NCBI GenBank assembly: GCA_904419835.1
Contig: CAJFTA010000018.1
Location: forward strand, 1-53,361
DNA: 53,361 nucleotides
Direction of reading: 5' to 3'
Source of the DNA: an uncultured Pseudoflavonifractor sp.
Lineage (GTDB): Bacteria > Bacillota > Clostridia > Oscillospirales > Oscillospiraceae
Shown: positions 40,241 to 48,963 of the stretch, one piece after another
Numbering within the stretch: position 1 is the first letter of the stretch
How the letters are laid out: the number at the start of each line of letters is the position of its first letter
Made by a program: the position numbers and the translations under genes
The notes under the pieces: model-generated
What the model saw: only the letters and a program-made list of their open reading frames with translations
What the model was told of the DNA's origin: nothing
Databases searched by the model: none

Positions 40241-41443
40241 TTATTTTCTGGGGTCCTGGACGGGGCTGCCGTCGGCGGGCACCAGGCAGCCGTCCCTGTC
40301 GTACTTGAGGACGGTGATGTCCGAGCGGGTGTTTTTGGCGATCTGCTCCATCCTCATCTGCTCGGTGATGCCCACCACCAGGGAGTAGGCCACGCCGTGG
40401 CGCTTTGCCCGGCCGGTACGGCCGATGCGGTGGATGTAGTACTCAATCTCGTCGGGCACGTCGTAGTTAAAGACCGCGTCCACGTCGTCGATGTCCAGGC
40501 CCCGGGCGGCCACGTCGGTGGCCACCAGCACCCGTATTTTCCCGTCCCGGAAGGCCTGGAGGGTCTTTTCCCGGATGCGCTGCTGGATGTCCCCGTGGAT
40601 GGCCTGGGCGGAGATGCCCCGCATCTGGAGCAGGCCGGAGAGCCGGTCGGTCATGTTCTTGGTGTTGCAGAAGGCAATGGCCCGCTCGTATCCGCCGTGG
40701 GTGAGGAGGGCTACCATGGTCTCCAGCTTGTCCCCCCGGCCCTCCAGGTCGATGCGGTACTGCTGGATGTCCGGCCTGTTCTCCTCGTCGGGCCGCACCA
40801 CGATCTCCACCGGGTCCCGCTGGTACACCCAGGAGATGTCCATCACCTCCCGGGAGATGGTGGCGGAGAAGAGGCCCAGGTTCTTCCGGGACTTGATCTG
40901 GTCCAGAATGCGGGTCACGTCGTGGATAAAGCCCATGTCCAGCATCCGGTCGGCCTCGTCCAGCACCACGGTCTCCACCTTGTCCAGCTTCACCGTGCGC
41001 CGCTTCATGTGGTCCATGAGGCGGCCGGGAGTGGCCACCACAATCTGGGGGTGCTTCTTCAGGGTGGTAATCTGCTTCTCAATGGGCGCGCCGCCGTACA
41101 GGCACACCGAGCGCACACCCTCCTTAAACTCACACAGGTCCCGCAGCTCGTCCTGGATCTGGAGGGCCAGCTCCCGGGTGGGGGCCAGCACCAGTGCCTG
41201 CACCGCGTCGCTCTCCGGGTCGATGTGCTCCACCATGGGGATGCCGAAGGCAAAGGTCTTGCCCGTGCCGGTGGGGGCCTTGGCAATCACGTCCCGCCAC
41301 TCCATAAAGTAGGGGATGGCGCCCGCCTGGACCGGGGTGGCCCGGACGTAGCCCTTTTTGTCAATGGCCTTCATGACCTCGGCCGAGAGGCCCAGGTCCG
41401 CGTAGTTGACAACTTCATTTACCTGTTCGCCGTTGATTTCCAT
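40241..41443 (-). CDS. DEAD-box ATP-dependent RNA helicase
   Basis: A 400-residue helicase core without a C-terminal extension. Motifs seen are Q motif region ATPVQAGAIP, I APTGTGKT, Ia APTRELALQ, Ib TPGRL, II VLDEADRMLDMG, III SATIS, IV IAFCNT, V ARGLDI and VI HRIGRTGR. The ATG at 41443 has AAAGGAA upstream. Its leader is long (about 135 nt), as often seen for cold-induced RNA helicases. It probably remodels rRNA or mRNA structures in the cytoplasm. Confidence 0.96.
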   Translation of the reverse strand: MEINGEQVNEVVNYADLGLSAEVMKAIDKKGYVRATPVQAGAIPYFMEWRDVIAKAPTGTGKTFAFGIPMVEHIDPESDAVQALVLAPTRELALQIQDELRDLCEFKEGVRSVCLYGGAPIEKQITTLKKHPQIVVATPGRLMDHMKRRTVKLDKVETVVLDEADRMLDMGFIHDVTRILDQIKSRKNLGLFSATISREVMDISWVYQRDPVEIVVRPDEENRPDIQQYRIDLEGRGDKLETMVALLTHGGYERAIAFCNTKNMTDRLSGLLQMRGISAQAIHGDIQQRIREKTLQAFRDGKIRVLVATDVAARGLDIDDVDAVFNYDVPDEIEYYIHRIGRTGRAKRHGVAYSLVVGITEQMRMEQIAKNTRSDITVLKYDRDGCLVPADGSPVQDPRK

Positions 41444-41584
41444 GCTGATATTCCTTTCTTTTTGCCCTGATTCAAGGTCCCCACAAGGCGAAAAGAACCC
41501 TTTCAGCCTCAACGCCCGCCCACCCGGCCAGGCGCGACCCCAAATCAACGGAGAAATGGATATTTTCTCCTGTATTCGGTCAAT

Positions 41585-41613
41585 AGTGTAACATATCAGG
41601 CGCAAATATGCAA
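41585..41613 (-). promoter_or_regulatory. Promoter of the DEAD-box helicase
   Basis: On the minus strand TTGCAT (41608-41613), a 17-bp spacer and TACACT (41585-41590). The leader 41444-41578 has a GC-rich middle flanked by AT-rich ends. Confidence 0.7.
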
Positions 41614-41635
41614 CGGATATTGGCGCCTGTGTTTC

Positions 41636-41664
41636 TTGACATTCGGGAGGCGAGCGGATACAAT
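41636..41664 (+). promoter_or_regulatory. Promoter of the glycosylation cassette
   Basis: TTGACA (41636-41641), a 17-bp spacer and TACAAT (41659-41664), 43 bp before the first gene; divergent from the helicase promoter. Confidence 0.88.
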
Positions 41665-41707
41665 GTTACTCTGTTATAGTATGAGAACTGGAAGGAGGCG
41701 CGGGAGC

Positions 41708-42406
41708 ATGAAGCTTTCCCTGGTCATCCCCGCCTATAATGAGAGCAGCATCATTGAGGCCACCCTCCGCACCGTCACGGCCCGGCTGGCGGAAATGGAC
41801 CCGGACTACGAGCTGCTCATCGTGGACGACGGCAGCACCGACAACATGGCCGATCTGGTGCGGCCCTTTGAGGACGGCCACGTCCGCCTCACCGGCTACC
41901 ACCCCAACGGCGGCAAGGGCAAGGCCGTCCGGACGGGTGTGCTGGAGGCCAGAGGGGACTATGTGTTCTGCACCGACGCCGACCTGGCCTACGGGCTGGA
42001 GAATATCCCCGCCATGCTGGACAAGCTGGCGGCGGGGGCAGACCTGTGCATCGGCTCCCGGCGGCTGGACAAGTTGGGCTATCAGGGTTATCCCCCCATC
42101 CGGCTGCTGACCTCCAAGGTCTTTGGCCTTCTGGTGCGGCTCTTCTCCGGCCTGCCCTACGACACCCAGTGCGGCATCAAGGGCTACCGCCGCGCCGCCG
42201 CCCGGGCCATCTTTTCCCAGTGCTCCACCGACGGCTTCGCCTTTGACTTCGAGGTGCTGCTCCGGGCCCGGAAGCTGGGCCTCACCGTGGAGCAGGAGGC
42301 GGTCCATGTGGTGAACCACCGGGAATCCAAGATCAACATTCTCCGGGACAGCGCCCGCATGTTCCGGGATATCTTCCGCATCCGGCGGCTGGTGGCCCGG
42401 GCATGA
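41708..42406 (+). CDS. Family 2 glycosyltransferase, dolichol/bactoprenol-phosphate sugar synthase type
   Basis: A 232-residue GT-A fold enzyme resembling DPM1/GtrB: VIPAYNESSIIEATL, the DxD-type VDDGSTD and CTDADLAYGLENIP, then GSRRLDK and the acceptor-side DTQCGIKGYRRAAA. It has no C-terminal TM helices, so it is a soluble or peripheral DPM1-like type. It probably charges undecaprenyl phosphate with a sugar. The ATG at 41708 follows AAGGAGG. It is first in the gtr-like cassette; its stop overlaps the next start (ATGA). Confidence 0.92.
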   Translation: MKLSLVIPAYNESSIIEATLRTVTARLAEMDPDYELLIVDDGSTDNMADLVRPFEDGHVRLTGYHPNGGKGKAVRTGVLEARGDYVFCTDADLAYGLENIPAMLDKLAAGADLCIGSRRLDKLGYQGYPPIRLLTSKVFGLLVRLFSGLPYDTQCGIKGYRRAAARAIFSQCSTDGFAFDFEVLLRARKLGLTVEQEAVHVVNHRESKINILRDSARMFRDIFRIRRLVARA

Positions 42407-44031
42407 GGGGACGCATGTTGCAAAAGGAGCGGCCCTGGCTGGTCTTTGCCCTGATCTTCGCCCTGGTGCTGCTGCGCTTCTGCTACTACGGCTTCACCTA
42501 CTACCCCCAGCTGGACGACTATATCCAGCTCCACAACCAGTCCGCCTACTACTCCGCCAAAGCGGTTATCCTGGATATGGGCCTTCTCTCCTCCCGGCCT
42601 CTGGCCTCGGTGATGGACTACTTCTTCTGGTCCCGCTTCTGGTCCTTCCTCATGGCGGCGGTGGCCCTCATCTCCGCCATGTACGCCGCCTCGGCCTGCC
42701 TGTTCCGCCGGGTGTGGGGGGAGTACTTCGGCACCGGGTATCTGTTCCTGGTGGTGTACGCCCTGCTGCCCCTGGGCATGGAGGGGACGTACTGGATTTC
42801 CGCGTCCAACCGGGTGGTGCCCTCCCTGTTCTTCGTGGCCCTGGCCATGTACCTGTTCCAGAAGTGGTGCCGGACGGGCAAGGCCCTCTGGCTGCCCCTC
42901 TACTTTGTCGCCCAGCTCATCTCCTTCTGCTTCTACGAGCAGGGGCTGGTGCTGTCGGTGACCGGGGTGCTGCTGGTGGGCATCATCGAGTTTTTCCGGG
43001 GCAACCGCAAAAAGAGCCTTTTCTCCCTGCTCACCTTTGTCAACGCGGGCATCTACTTCGCCTTCACCGGGTACTTCTCCACCTCCACCGGCCAGCTGGG
43101 CAGCCGCCTGAGGCTGACCCTGCCCTGGCAGGAGGGGTGGGACAAGGTGTTTTTCTCCGCCGCCGGTCAGACCGGCGAATCCTTCCTCATCGGCGGATAC
43201 AAGACCCTGGTGGACGGCTTTCGCCGGGGGCTGGCGTGCATTGCCGAGGACTTCAGCCTCCTGTGGGTGCTGGTGCTGATGGCCCTGTGCGCGGCGCTGT
43301 TCCTGTTTGCCCGCCGCTTCACCGCGGAGCGGCCCGCGGGAGAGGCCGCCCTGCCCAGGCGCTGGGCCCTGCTGGTGGGCTTCCTGATGGCCCTGGCGCC
43401 GGTGACGCTGTTCTTCGTGCTGTCCAGCCCGTCGGTGGCATTGCGGAACACGGTGTTCTCCTTCTGCGGCATCGCCCTGTTCCTGGACGAGGCGTGGAGC
43501 ATGCTGCTGACCAGGTGCCCTGCCCGGGGGCTGATCACCGGCGCGGTGTGCGCGGTGTGCGCGGCGGTGTTCTCCGTGGCGGCGGTCAGCGAGCTCCACG
43601 ATTACCGCGCCACCACCCAGGCCGACCAGCGGGCGGCCAGGGCCATCACGGCCGCGGTGGAGGGGGACGAGGGCGCCATCGCCGTGCTCAACCTGGAGCC
43701 CAACTACCTGAGCGAGCAGAACTTCCTCTACCATGAGCACATCCACGGCGCCACCGAGAGCGCCTGGGCCCTGGCGGGCCTGCTGTCCTGGGCGGCGGAC
43801 ACCCCCGCGTTCCCCGCCGCCACCCCCGTGCCCATGGGCGGGCGTTACACCGGCAGCCTCACCGAATTCGGCGCCCTGCTGTGGTATGACCACAAAACCG
43901 GCACCGTCCAGTCGGTGATGGCCGTCCCCGCCGGGGAGGGCGTCTATGAAATCCAGACGGCGGGCGGCGATACGCTGGCCGCCGCCCAAGAAGAAAACGG
44001 CGCCGGCCGCCTTGTGCCCGCCGGAAGCTAA
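42403..44031 (+). CDS. Multi-pass GT-C-like glycosyltransferase (DUF6056/GtrII-like)
   Basis: A 542-residue membrane protein with about ten TM segments, then a soluble C-terminal domain of about 140 residues. The first loop has the acidic motif YPQLDDYIQLHN typical of polyprenol-dependent GT-C enzymes. GTYWISASNRVVPSL and FCFYEQGLVLS lie in later segments. It probably transfers the lipid-linked sugar made by the preceding enzyme onto an outer-surface acceptor such as a teichoic acid, polysaccharide or protein; the acceptor is unknown. The start overlaps the previous stop in ATGA; an alternative ATG lies at 42415. Confidence 0.8.
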   Translation: MRGRMLQKERPWLVFALIFALVLLRFCYYGFTYYPQLDDYIQLHNQSAYYSAKAVILDMGLLSSRPLASVMDYFFWSRFWSFLMAAVALISAMYAASACLFRRVWGEYFGTGYLFLVVYALLPLGMEGTYWISASNRVVPSLFFVALAMYLFQKWCRTGKALWLPLYFVAQLISFCFYEQGLVLSVTGVLLVGIIEFFRGNRKKSLFSLLTFVNAGIYFAFTGYFSTSTGQLGSRLRLTLPWQEGWDKVFFSAAGQTGESFLIGGYKTLVDGFRRGLACIAEDFSLLWVLVLMALCAALFLFARRFTAERPAGEAALPRRWALLVGFLMALAPVTLFFVLSSPSVALRNTVFSFCGIALFLDEAWSMLLTRCPARGLITGAVCAVCAAVFSVAAVSELHDYRATTQADQRAARAITAAVEGDEGAIAVLNLEPNYLSEQNFLYHEHIHGATESAWALAGLLSWAADTPAFPAATPVPMGGRYTGSLTEFGALLWYDHKTGTVQSVMAVPAGEGVYEIQTAGGDTLAAAQEENGAGRLVPAGS

Positions 44032-44039
44032 GGTGAATC

Positions 44040-44522
44040 ATGAAAGAAAAAATTCTCCATCTCATAGAGGTCTTTGACCTGAAGCGGTTTATCAAATTCG
44101 GCTTCATCGGCGTACTCAACACCCTGGTGGACTTTGTGGTCTTCTACCTCCTCAACCGGTTCGTCATCAAGGACGGCCCCACCGTGGTGCTGCTGGGCAT
44201 GACTATCGTGGCCGGTCCCTATCTCTCCAATGCCATCTCCTACGTGGTGGCCAACATCCACAGTTTTATCTGGAACAAGCTCTGGACCTTTCAGAAGAAA
44301 GAGCCCCTCACCCGCCGGGAGGTGGGCCGGTATATTGTGACCAGCTGCGGTTTCCTTATCATTTCCTCCATCGGCCTGTCCATCTTCATGTCCATTCTCA
44401 AACTGCCCGCCTTTGCCGGGCTTATCCCCGCCGGACTTATTCCTCTGGCCGCCAAAATTCCCAACACCTGCGTCACCATGTTCTACAACTACCTGATGAA
44501 CAAGTTCTGGGTGTTCAAGTGA
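44040..44522 (+). CDS. GtrA-family flippase-like membrane protein
   Basis: A 160-residue protein with four TM helices and family motifs: RFIKFGFIGVLNTLVDFVVFYLL at the start (key RFxxxGxxxxxxxxxDF), ISYVVANIHSFIWNKLWTF in the middle and NYLMNKFWVFK at the end. It is expected to flip the polyprenyl-linked sugar across the membrane. The ATG at 44040 follows AAGGTG, 8 bp after the glycosyltransferase gene. Confidence 0.93.
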   Translation: MKEKILHLIEVFDLKRFIKFGFIGVLNTLVDFVVFYLLNRFVIKDGPTVVLLGMTIVAGPYLSNAISYVVANIHSFIWNKLWTFQKKEPLTRREVGRYIVTSCGFLIISSIGLSIFMSILKLPAFAGLIPAGLIPLAAKIPNTCVTMFYNYLMNKFWVFK

Positions 44523-44524
44523 GC

Positions 44525-44561
44525 AAAAAGGTTCCCTCTCCAGTGGAGAGGGAACCTTTTT
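44525..44561. terminator. Bidirectional terminator after the glycosylation cassette
   Basis: Seventeen-base arms 44525-44541 and 44545-44561 (AAAAAGGTTCCC...GGGAACCTTTTT) pair perfectly around an AGT loop; A- and T-runs within the stem serve both strands. Confidence 0.92.
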
Positions 44562-44576
44562 TTGCTCATTTCATCA

Positions 44577-46394
44577 TTATGCATCCAGATTTTCGGTGCA
44601 GTAGCGGATAAAGGAACTGCCGGTATATACCGTATTCTGTGCCACCACAGGCTGGCTGATCTCCCACTGGTTGCCTGCCACATTGGTATGGATGGAGTAC
44701 ATGCCGGCCGCGGAGGAGGAGACGTCTACCCGGATAGAGTCGCCGGGATTGAGCTTGCACACCACCGGCCCGGTCTCAAATTCCAGCGTTACCTGTTCGC
44801 CGGGCGTATAGTCCCCCAGCTGATAGCTCAGGGAGGTAATGTCCTCCCGCAGGTTGTAGGCCACGCCGTCCTTGACCACGTAGATGCGGACCAGGAAGCA
44901 GGTATCCTCGCAGTCGGAAGAAACCTCCAGCTGTGCACTCAGGGTGCCCTTGATATAAGTCTCTTCCTCCACAGGGGCGCTCAGGAAGGTGAGGATGTCC
45001 TGCCGGCTGCCCGGCTCAGCCTCCGCCGCCAGCCCATTGTAGCCGTTGGTACCGTTGCCGCCGTTTTCGTCACTGGCCTGGAACACAGCGGGGTTGCTGG
45101 GGTCGTAGGTATAGGTCATGGCCGTCACTTCCCCGGCCTGCTGGTCCAGGGTGTTCTGGTTCAGGTAGAGCACATGCTCCTGACTGCCGTCGGTCAGCGC
45201 GTCCGGCTCGGTAAACCACTGCTCCCCGTCTACGGGGTAATAGGTCACAGCGCCCAGCTCCACCGCGGTGGGTTCGGTACCGTTACGCACGCTGTCAAAA
45301 AAATCTACCACGTAGTCGGCATAGTAATTGGGTGTGGTGGAGGTTCCCACATTAAGAGGCCAGTCCTCGCTGCCGGTATAGCTGTGGCCAAACTGGCTGA
45401 CCAAAAAGGCCGACTGAGCTTTCTGTTCGGCAGAGAAGCTGTTCCAGATGGCGTTGCTATCCTCGTAGAAGATGTCATAGAAGTTTTCATAGAGCAAAAC
45501 CGGGATGTCAATACCGGCAATGGCATCGTAGATATAGGAGCCGGCAGCCTCTGTCCGCCACCAGTCTCCGTCCTCAGGATGAGTAAGGATACCGGTCCAG
45601 TACGCATCCTGCTCACTGTACATCTCCACCGGCCAGTCGATGTAGGGGAATGTGTTGAACAGCGTCATATCCATGGTGTTGCCCAGAGCAGTGCCCTCAA
45701 AGCCGGCCGGTCGGTGCATCATGGCCTGCCAGTAGCCCATAAGGCCGATTTTGATGAATCCGTTCTGGTACCATGCATCATACCGGGTGCTCACCGGGCA
45801 CTGCATGGAGATGGCCTTGATGTCATCGTGAGGTGCATAGAGGTGGGACATGGACGTAAAGCCCATGTAGCTCATACCATTGCAGAAGAGTTCCCCGTTG
45901 TAGAAGTCCTGCTGGCGGATCCAGTCCATTACCTGCAGTTCGTCATCTGTGTCGTGGATATAGGCCAGGAAGCTTTCGTACTGGCTGTTGGCAGTGCCTC
46001 TGGTCTGGATCATGACAAAGGCGTACCCCGCCTCCACAAAGGCCGAGCTGTCCGCCACACAGGATTCAAAGTACTCGGCGGTAAACTCCTCCGTTGCCGC
46101 CTGATAGCAGTTCTGGGTAATGACGGTGGGGAATTTCCCCTCCTTCTCCGGGGTGACTACCAGGCAGCAGATTTCCGTACCGTCCTCCATGGGTACAAAC
46201 TCCACAGTGGCATAGCCGCCGCAGCATGGAATTGCCTCCTGCGCCGCTACGTTGGGAGAGGGTACAGGACTTACCGCCTCGGTGGGCGGTAGAGATGCAG
46301 AAGGGGACGAAGGTACTTTTGTGGTTGGAGTCTCACACGCGGAAAGTGTCAGCGCAAAAGATATTCCCAGAGCTGCAATGACTGCTTTTTTCAT
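44577..46394 (-). CDS. CocE/NonD-type secreted serine hydrolase lipoprotein
   Basis: A 605-residue protein. The signal peptide has a lipobox LTLSAC (Cys about 20), a Pro/Ser-rich spacer, then an X-Pro dipeptidyl-peptidase S15-like alpha/beta domain with TRGTANSQ, the nucleophile motif CNGMSYMGFTSM (GxSxxG, Ser about 175), an acid near LYENFYDIFYED and His in FGHSYTG. A C-terminal jelly-roll (about residues 400-600) resembles the PepX_C domain. It may cleave peptides, acyl esters or amides outside the cell. The ATG at 46394 follows AAGGAGG. Codon and base composition are lower in GC than in neighbours, so it may have been acquired. Divergent to a TetR gene. Confidence 0.9.
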   Translation of the reverse strand: MKKAVIAALGISFALTLSACETPTTKVPSSPSASLPPTEAVSPVPSPNVAAQEAIPCCGGYATVEFVPMEDGTEICCLVVTPEKEGKFPTVITQNCYQAATEEFTAEYFESCVADSSAFVEAGYAFVMIQTRGTANSQYESFLAYIHDTDDELQVMDWIRQQDFYNGELFCNGMSYMGFTSMSHLYAPHDDIKAISMQCPVSTRYDAWYQNGFIKIGLMGYWQAMMHRPAGFEGTALGNTMDMTLFNTFPYIDWPVEMYSEQDAYWTGILTHPEDGDWWRTEAAGSYIYDAIAGIDIPVLLYENFYDIFYEDSNAIWNSFSAEQKAQSAFLVSQFGHSYTGSEDWPLNVGTSTTPNYYADYVVDFFDSVRNGTEPTAVELGAVTYYPVDGEQWFTEPDALTDGSQEHVLYLNQNTLDQQAGEVTAMTYTYDPSNPAVFQASDENGGNGTNGYNGLAAEAEPGSRQDILTFLSAPVEEETYIKGTLSAQLEVSSDCEDTCFLVRIYVVKDGVAYNLREDITSLSYQLGDYTPGEQVTLEFETGPVVCKLNPGDSIRVDVSSSAAGMYSIHTNVAGNQWEISQPVVAQNTVYTGSSFIRYCTENLDA

Positions 46395-46437
46395 GTTTCC
46401 TCCTTTTCTGTCCTCGGCTTATGACTTCTTTCTACTT

Positions 46438-46481
46438 ACTCCGACAGGAGTGTTGTCAAGGTTCTTGCCCTGTAGTATAAT
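46438..46481 (+). promoter_or_regulatory. Divergent promoter region with a palindromic operator
   Basis: On the plus strand TTGTCA (46453-46458), 17 bp and TATAAT (46476-46481) drive the TetR gene. A minus-strand TTGACA (46454-46459) overlaps it and could serve the hydrolase gene, although its -10 is poor. The palindrome ACTCC-GACA-GGAGT (46438-46451) lies just beside and may be the TetR operator. Confidence 0.55.
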
Positions 46482-46592
46482 TTTTGCATAATTTTATCGT
46501 CTTTACAATCGTTAATTTGATGCATTTTGTTCAGAACAATCTTGCCGCCTGTCACAACAAATTTCTCTGTTTTGTCGGAAGGAAGGTTTACC

Positions 46593-47180
46593 ATGTACCG
46601 CAACAGAACAAAAGAAAAACTCTACCGCGCCTTGTATAAGTTGGCCACAGACCGGCCCGTGGCTGAGGTATCTGTTTCCAAGCTGGTATCTACGGCTGGG
46701 GTCAACCGCTCCACGTTCTACTACCACTTTGAAAGCACTCAGGCGGTGCTGGAGGAAATGATTTCCGACTTCTGCAAGCAATATCTGCGCATTCTCTCCA
46801 TACCCCCGGGAGAAACCGCCCATAGCATCAGTTCTGAGCATCAGCAAAAACTGGAAGATGAGGTATGCGCCTATGTGGCTTCCACCTCCGACGACATCCG
46901 TTTCTTCCTCTCCACGCACAACTATCTCACCTTCCGGAAGCAGTTCTTTCTCTGCTTCCAGGGCTACTGCCGGGATCACCAGGTTGTGCAGACGCTCCCC
47001 GGTGGGAAGGTACGCCCACTTAAGCGAGGAGTGGTTTATGATTATTACCTGCGCATGCTGGCCGCCCAACTACTGGAAATTTTGGAATACTGGGCAGAGC
47101 GAAATTTCAGCGAGGGTCCTGAGGATTTTATCCATCTGTTTGATGCGCTCCATAGCTCCACCATCTCGCTTCAGGGCTGA
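46593..47180 (+). CDS. TetR/AcrR-family transcriptional regulator
   Basis: A 195-residue protein. The N-terminal HTH is typical: TKEKLYRALYKLATDRPVAEVSVSKLV, then AGVNRSTFYYHFESTQAVLEEM (helix 3 with RSTFYYHF). The C-terminal ligand and dimer domain is variable. The family usually represses a divergent or nearby gene, here most likely the hydrolase lipoprotein gene. The ATG at 46593 follows GGAAGG; the longer upstream frame lacks a ribosome site. GC content is low compared with the window average, like the hydrolase. Confidence 0.92.
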   Translation: MYRNRTKEKLYRALYKLATDRPVAEVSVSKLVSTAGVNRSTFYYHFESTQAVLEEMISDFCKQYLRILSIPPGETAHSISSEHQQKLEDEVCAYVASTSDDIRFFLSTHNYLTFRKQFFLCFQGYCRDHQVVQTLPGGKVRPLKRGVVYDYYLRMLAAQLLEILEYWAERNFSEGPEDFIHLFDALHSSTISLQG

Positions 47181-47194
47181 CCGCGGCACATGTA

Positions 47195-47230
47195 AAAGGG
47201 GTTCTCTCTGGCGGCGCCGGAGAGAACCCC
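47195..47230 (-). terminator. Terminator of the antiporter gene, convergent with the TetR gene
   Basis: The arms GGGGTTCTCTC (47198-47208) and GAGAGAACCCC (47220-47230) form an 11-bp perfect stem, extended by partial pairing. On the minus strand it is followed by TTTTACATG. Confidence 0.8.
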
Positions 47231-47254
47231 TTCCCGGGCCTTCCGCCCGGCATC

Positions 47255-48892
47255 TTATGCTTCGGGCGCCCCGTCCTGGAGCTTGGGCCTGGCGCCCGAC
47301 TCGGCCAGAATCAGCACATCCCCGGGCTGGATGACCGTGCTCCCCGTGGGGATAACCGTCTCCTGGCCCCGCTGAATCAGCACAATCAGGTACTTGGGGG
47401 CATCGGGCGCCGAGGCGATGTCCGCCAGGGTGCGGCCGGATAGCCGGTGCCCCCGCTCCACCGCCATCTCGCTCAGGCGCAGGTGCTCCCGCTCCTCAAA
47501 GGGGTAGGCCGCCAGCACCAGCAGATCCCCCTCCTCCAGCCTGGTGCCGCCGTTGGGCACAATGGTGCGCTCCCCCCGCACCACCATGACAACCAGCAGA
47601 TCCGACGGGAGGGACAGCTCCCGCAGGGCGCGGCCCAGCCAGGGGTGGCCGGACCCCAGGTGGATTTTGATGAAGCTGATGTCGCGCTCCTCCTGGTAGT
47701 CGGTGAAGGTCTTGCTGATGTCTCCGTGCTCGTCAATCATGGACAGGGCCCCCGCCACCCGGGGCAGCAGGGTGCCCTGGATGAGCATGGAGAGGAGGAC
47801 GATGCAGAATACCAGGTTGTAGAGGTTATAGGTGGTCTCAATGCCGCTGAGCACCGCCGAGATGGCGAACACGATGGAGGCCGCGCCCCGCAGTCCGGCC
47901 CAGGACACCACCCCCACCTGCCCCAGCGAGGGGCGGAAGGGCAGCAGCAGTACGCCGGTGACCAGCGGGCGGGCGAGGACGGTGAGGAAAATCATAATCG
48001 CCAGGGCGGGCAGCAGAACCTGGGGCAGCTGGACCGGCGTCACCAGCAGGCCCAGCAGGAAGAAGATGATCACCTGGGCCACGCCGGTGACCACGTCAAA
48101 GAAGTGAACCAGGTATTTCTTCTGGGCCATTCTGGCGTTGCCCAGCAGGATGCCGCACAGGTACACGCTCAGGTACCCGTTTCCGCCCCACATGGCGGGC
48201 AGGGCGTAGGAGAGGAGCACCACGCCGAAGAGGAACACGGTGCGGCTCTGCTGGGTGGCGAGCAGGCTCTTTCCCAGAATCCACACCGCTATACGGCCCA
48301 TCAGCAGCCCAGCCCCGATCCCCAGTGCCAGCTGCTGAACCAGCAGCAGGGGGATGGACACCTGCCGGCCGGACAGGAGGGCAATGCAAACGGCGGTCAG
48401 CATGTAGGACATGGGGTCGTTGGAGCCCGACTCCACCTCCAGCAGGGAGTCTGTGTGGTTCTTGAGGGCCAGCTTCTTGGACCGGAGGATGTTGAACACC
48501 GTGGCCGCGTCGGTGGAGGAGACGACTGATCCGATGAGCAGGCTTTCCAGCCAGGGCAGCCTGAGGACAAAGTGGGCGAAGAGGCCCACCGCCCCGGCGG
48601 TGCCCGCCACCCCCAGGGTGGACAGCACCACGGCGGGGGCCGCCACCGGCCGGGCGGCCTTCAGGTTGGTGCCGAAGCCGCCGTAGAACATAATGAACAC
48701 CAGGCTGGCCGAGCAGATCAGGTTGACGGCCTCGTAGTCGTCAAAGGGAATGCGCAGCAGGCCGTTCTCCCCAAAGCACATGCCCAGGGCAATGAAGACC
48801 AGCAGCGGCGGGATGGGCAGCTTCTCCACAAAGCGATCCATCAGGATGCAGATTACAATGACAATTCCAATCAGGAGGAAGGCAGCATTCAT
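47255..48892 (-). CDS. Potassium/proton antiporter with RCK_C domains (CvrA/NhaP2 type)
   Basis: A 545-residue CPA1 antiporter. About 12 TM helices (1-390) include GSVVSSTDAATVFNIL and SLLEVESGSNDPMSYML, the conserved Asp pair region, and GLRGAASIVFAI. Two C-terminal TrkA-C-like domains follow (about 400-475 with GEEDLLV-like LEEGDLLVLAAYP, and 480-545 with IQPGDVLILAE), which gate by ligand. The ATG at 48892 follows GAGG. It lies 71 bp after the rlmA stop on the same strand, so the two may be co-transcribed. It probably regulates K+ or Na+ and pH. Confidence 0.93.
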   Translation of the reverse strand: MNAAFLLIGIVIVICILMDRFVEKLPIPPLLVFIALGMCFGENGLLRIPFDDYEAVNLICSASLVFIMFYGGFGTNLKAARPVAAPAVVLSTLGVAGTAGAVGLFAHFVLRLPWLESLLIGSVVSSTDAATVFNILRSKKLALKNHTDSLLEVESGSNDPMSYMLTAVCIALLSGRQVSIPLLLVQQLALGIGAGLLMGRIAVWILGKSLLATQQSRTVFLFGVVLLSYALPAMWGGNGYLSVYLCGILLGNARMAQKKYLVHFFDVVTGVAQVIIFFLLGLLVTPVQLPQVLLPALAIMIFLTVLARPLVTGVLLLPFRPSLGQVGVVSWAGLRGAASIVFAISAVLSGIETTYNLYNLVFCIVLLSMLIQGTLLPRVAGALSMIDEHGDISKTFTDYQEERDISFIKIHLGSGHPWLGRALRELSLPSDLLVVMVVRGERTIVPNGGTRLEEGDLLVLAAYPFEEREHLRLSEMAVERGHRLSGRTLADIASAPDAPKYLIVLIQRGQETVIPTGSTVIQPGDVLILAESGARPKLQDGAPEA

Positions 48893-48963
48893 TTCAAAAC
48901 CTCGCAGTGTGTGATGTCTCCGGCCCGCTGGGCGCGCGTATGCCCGCCGGGGCCGGAGCATGC

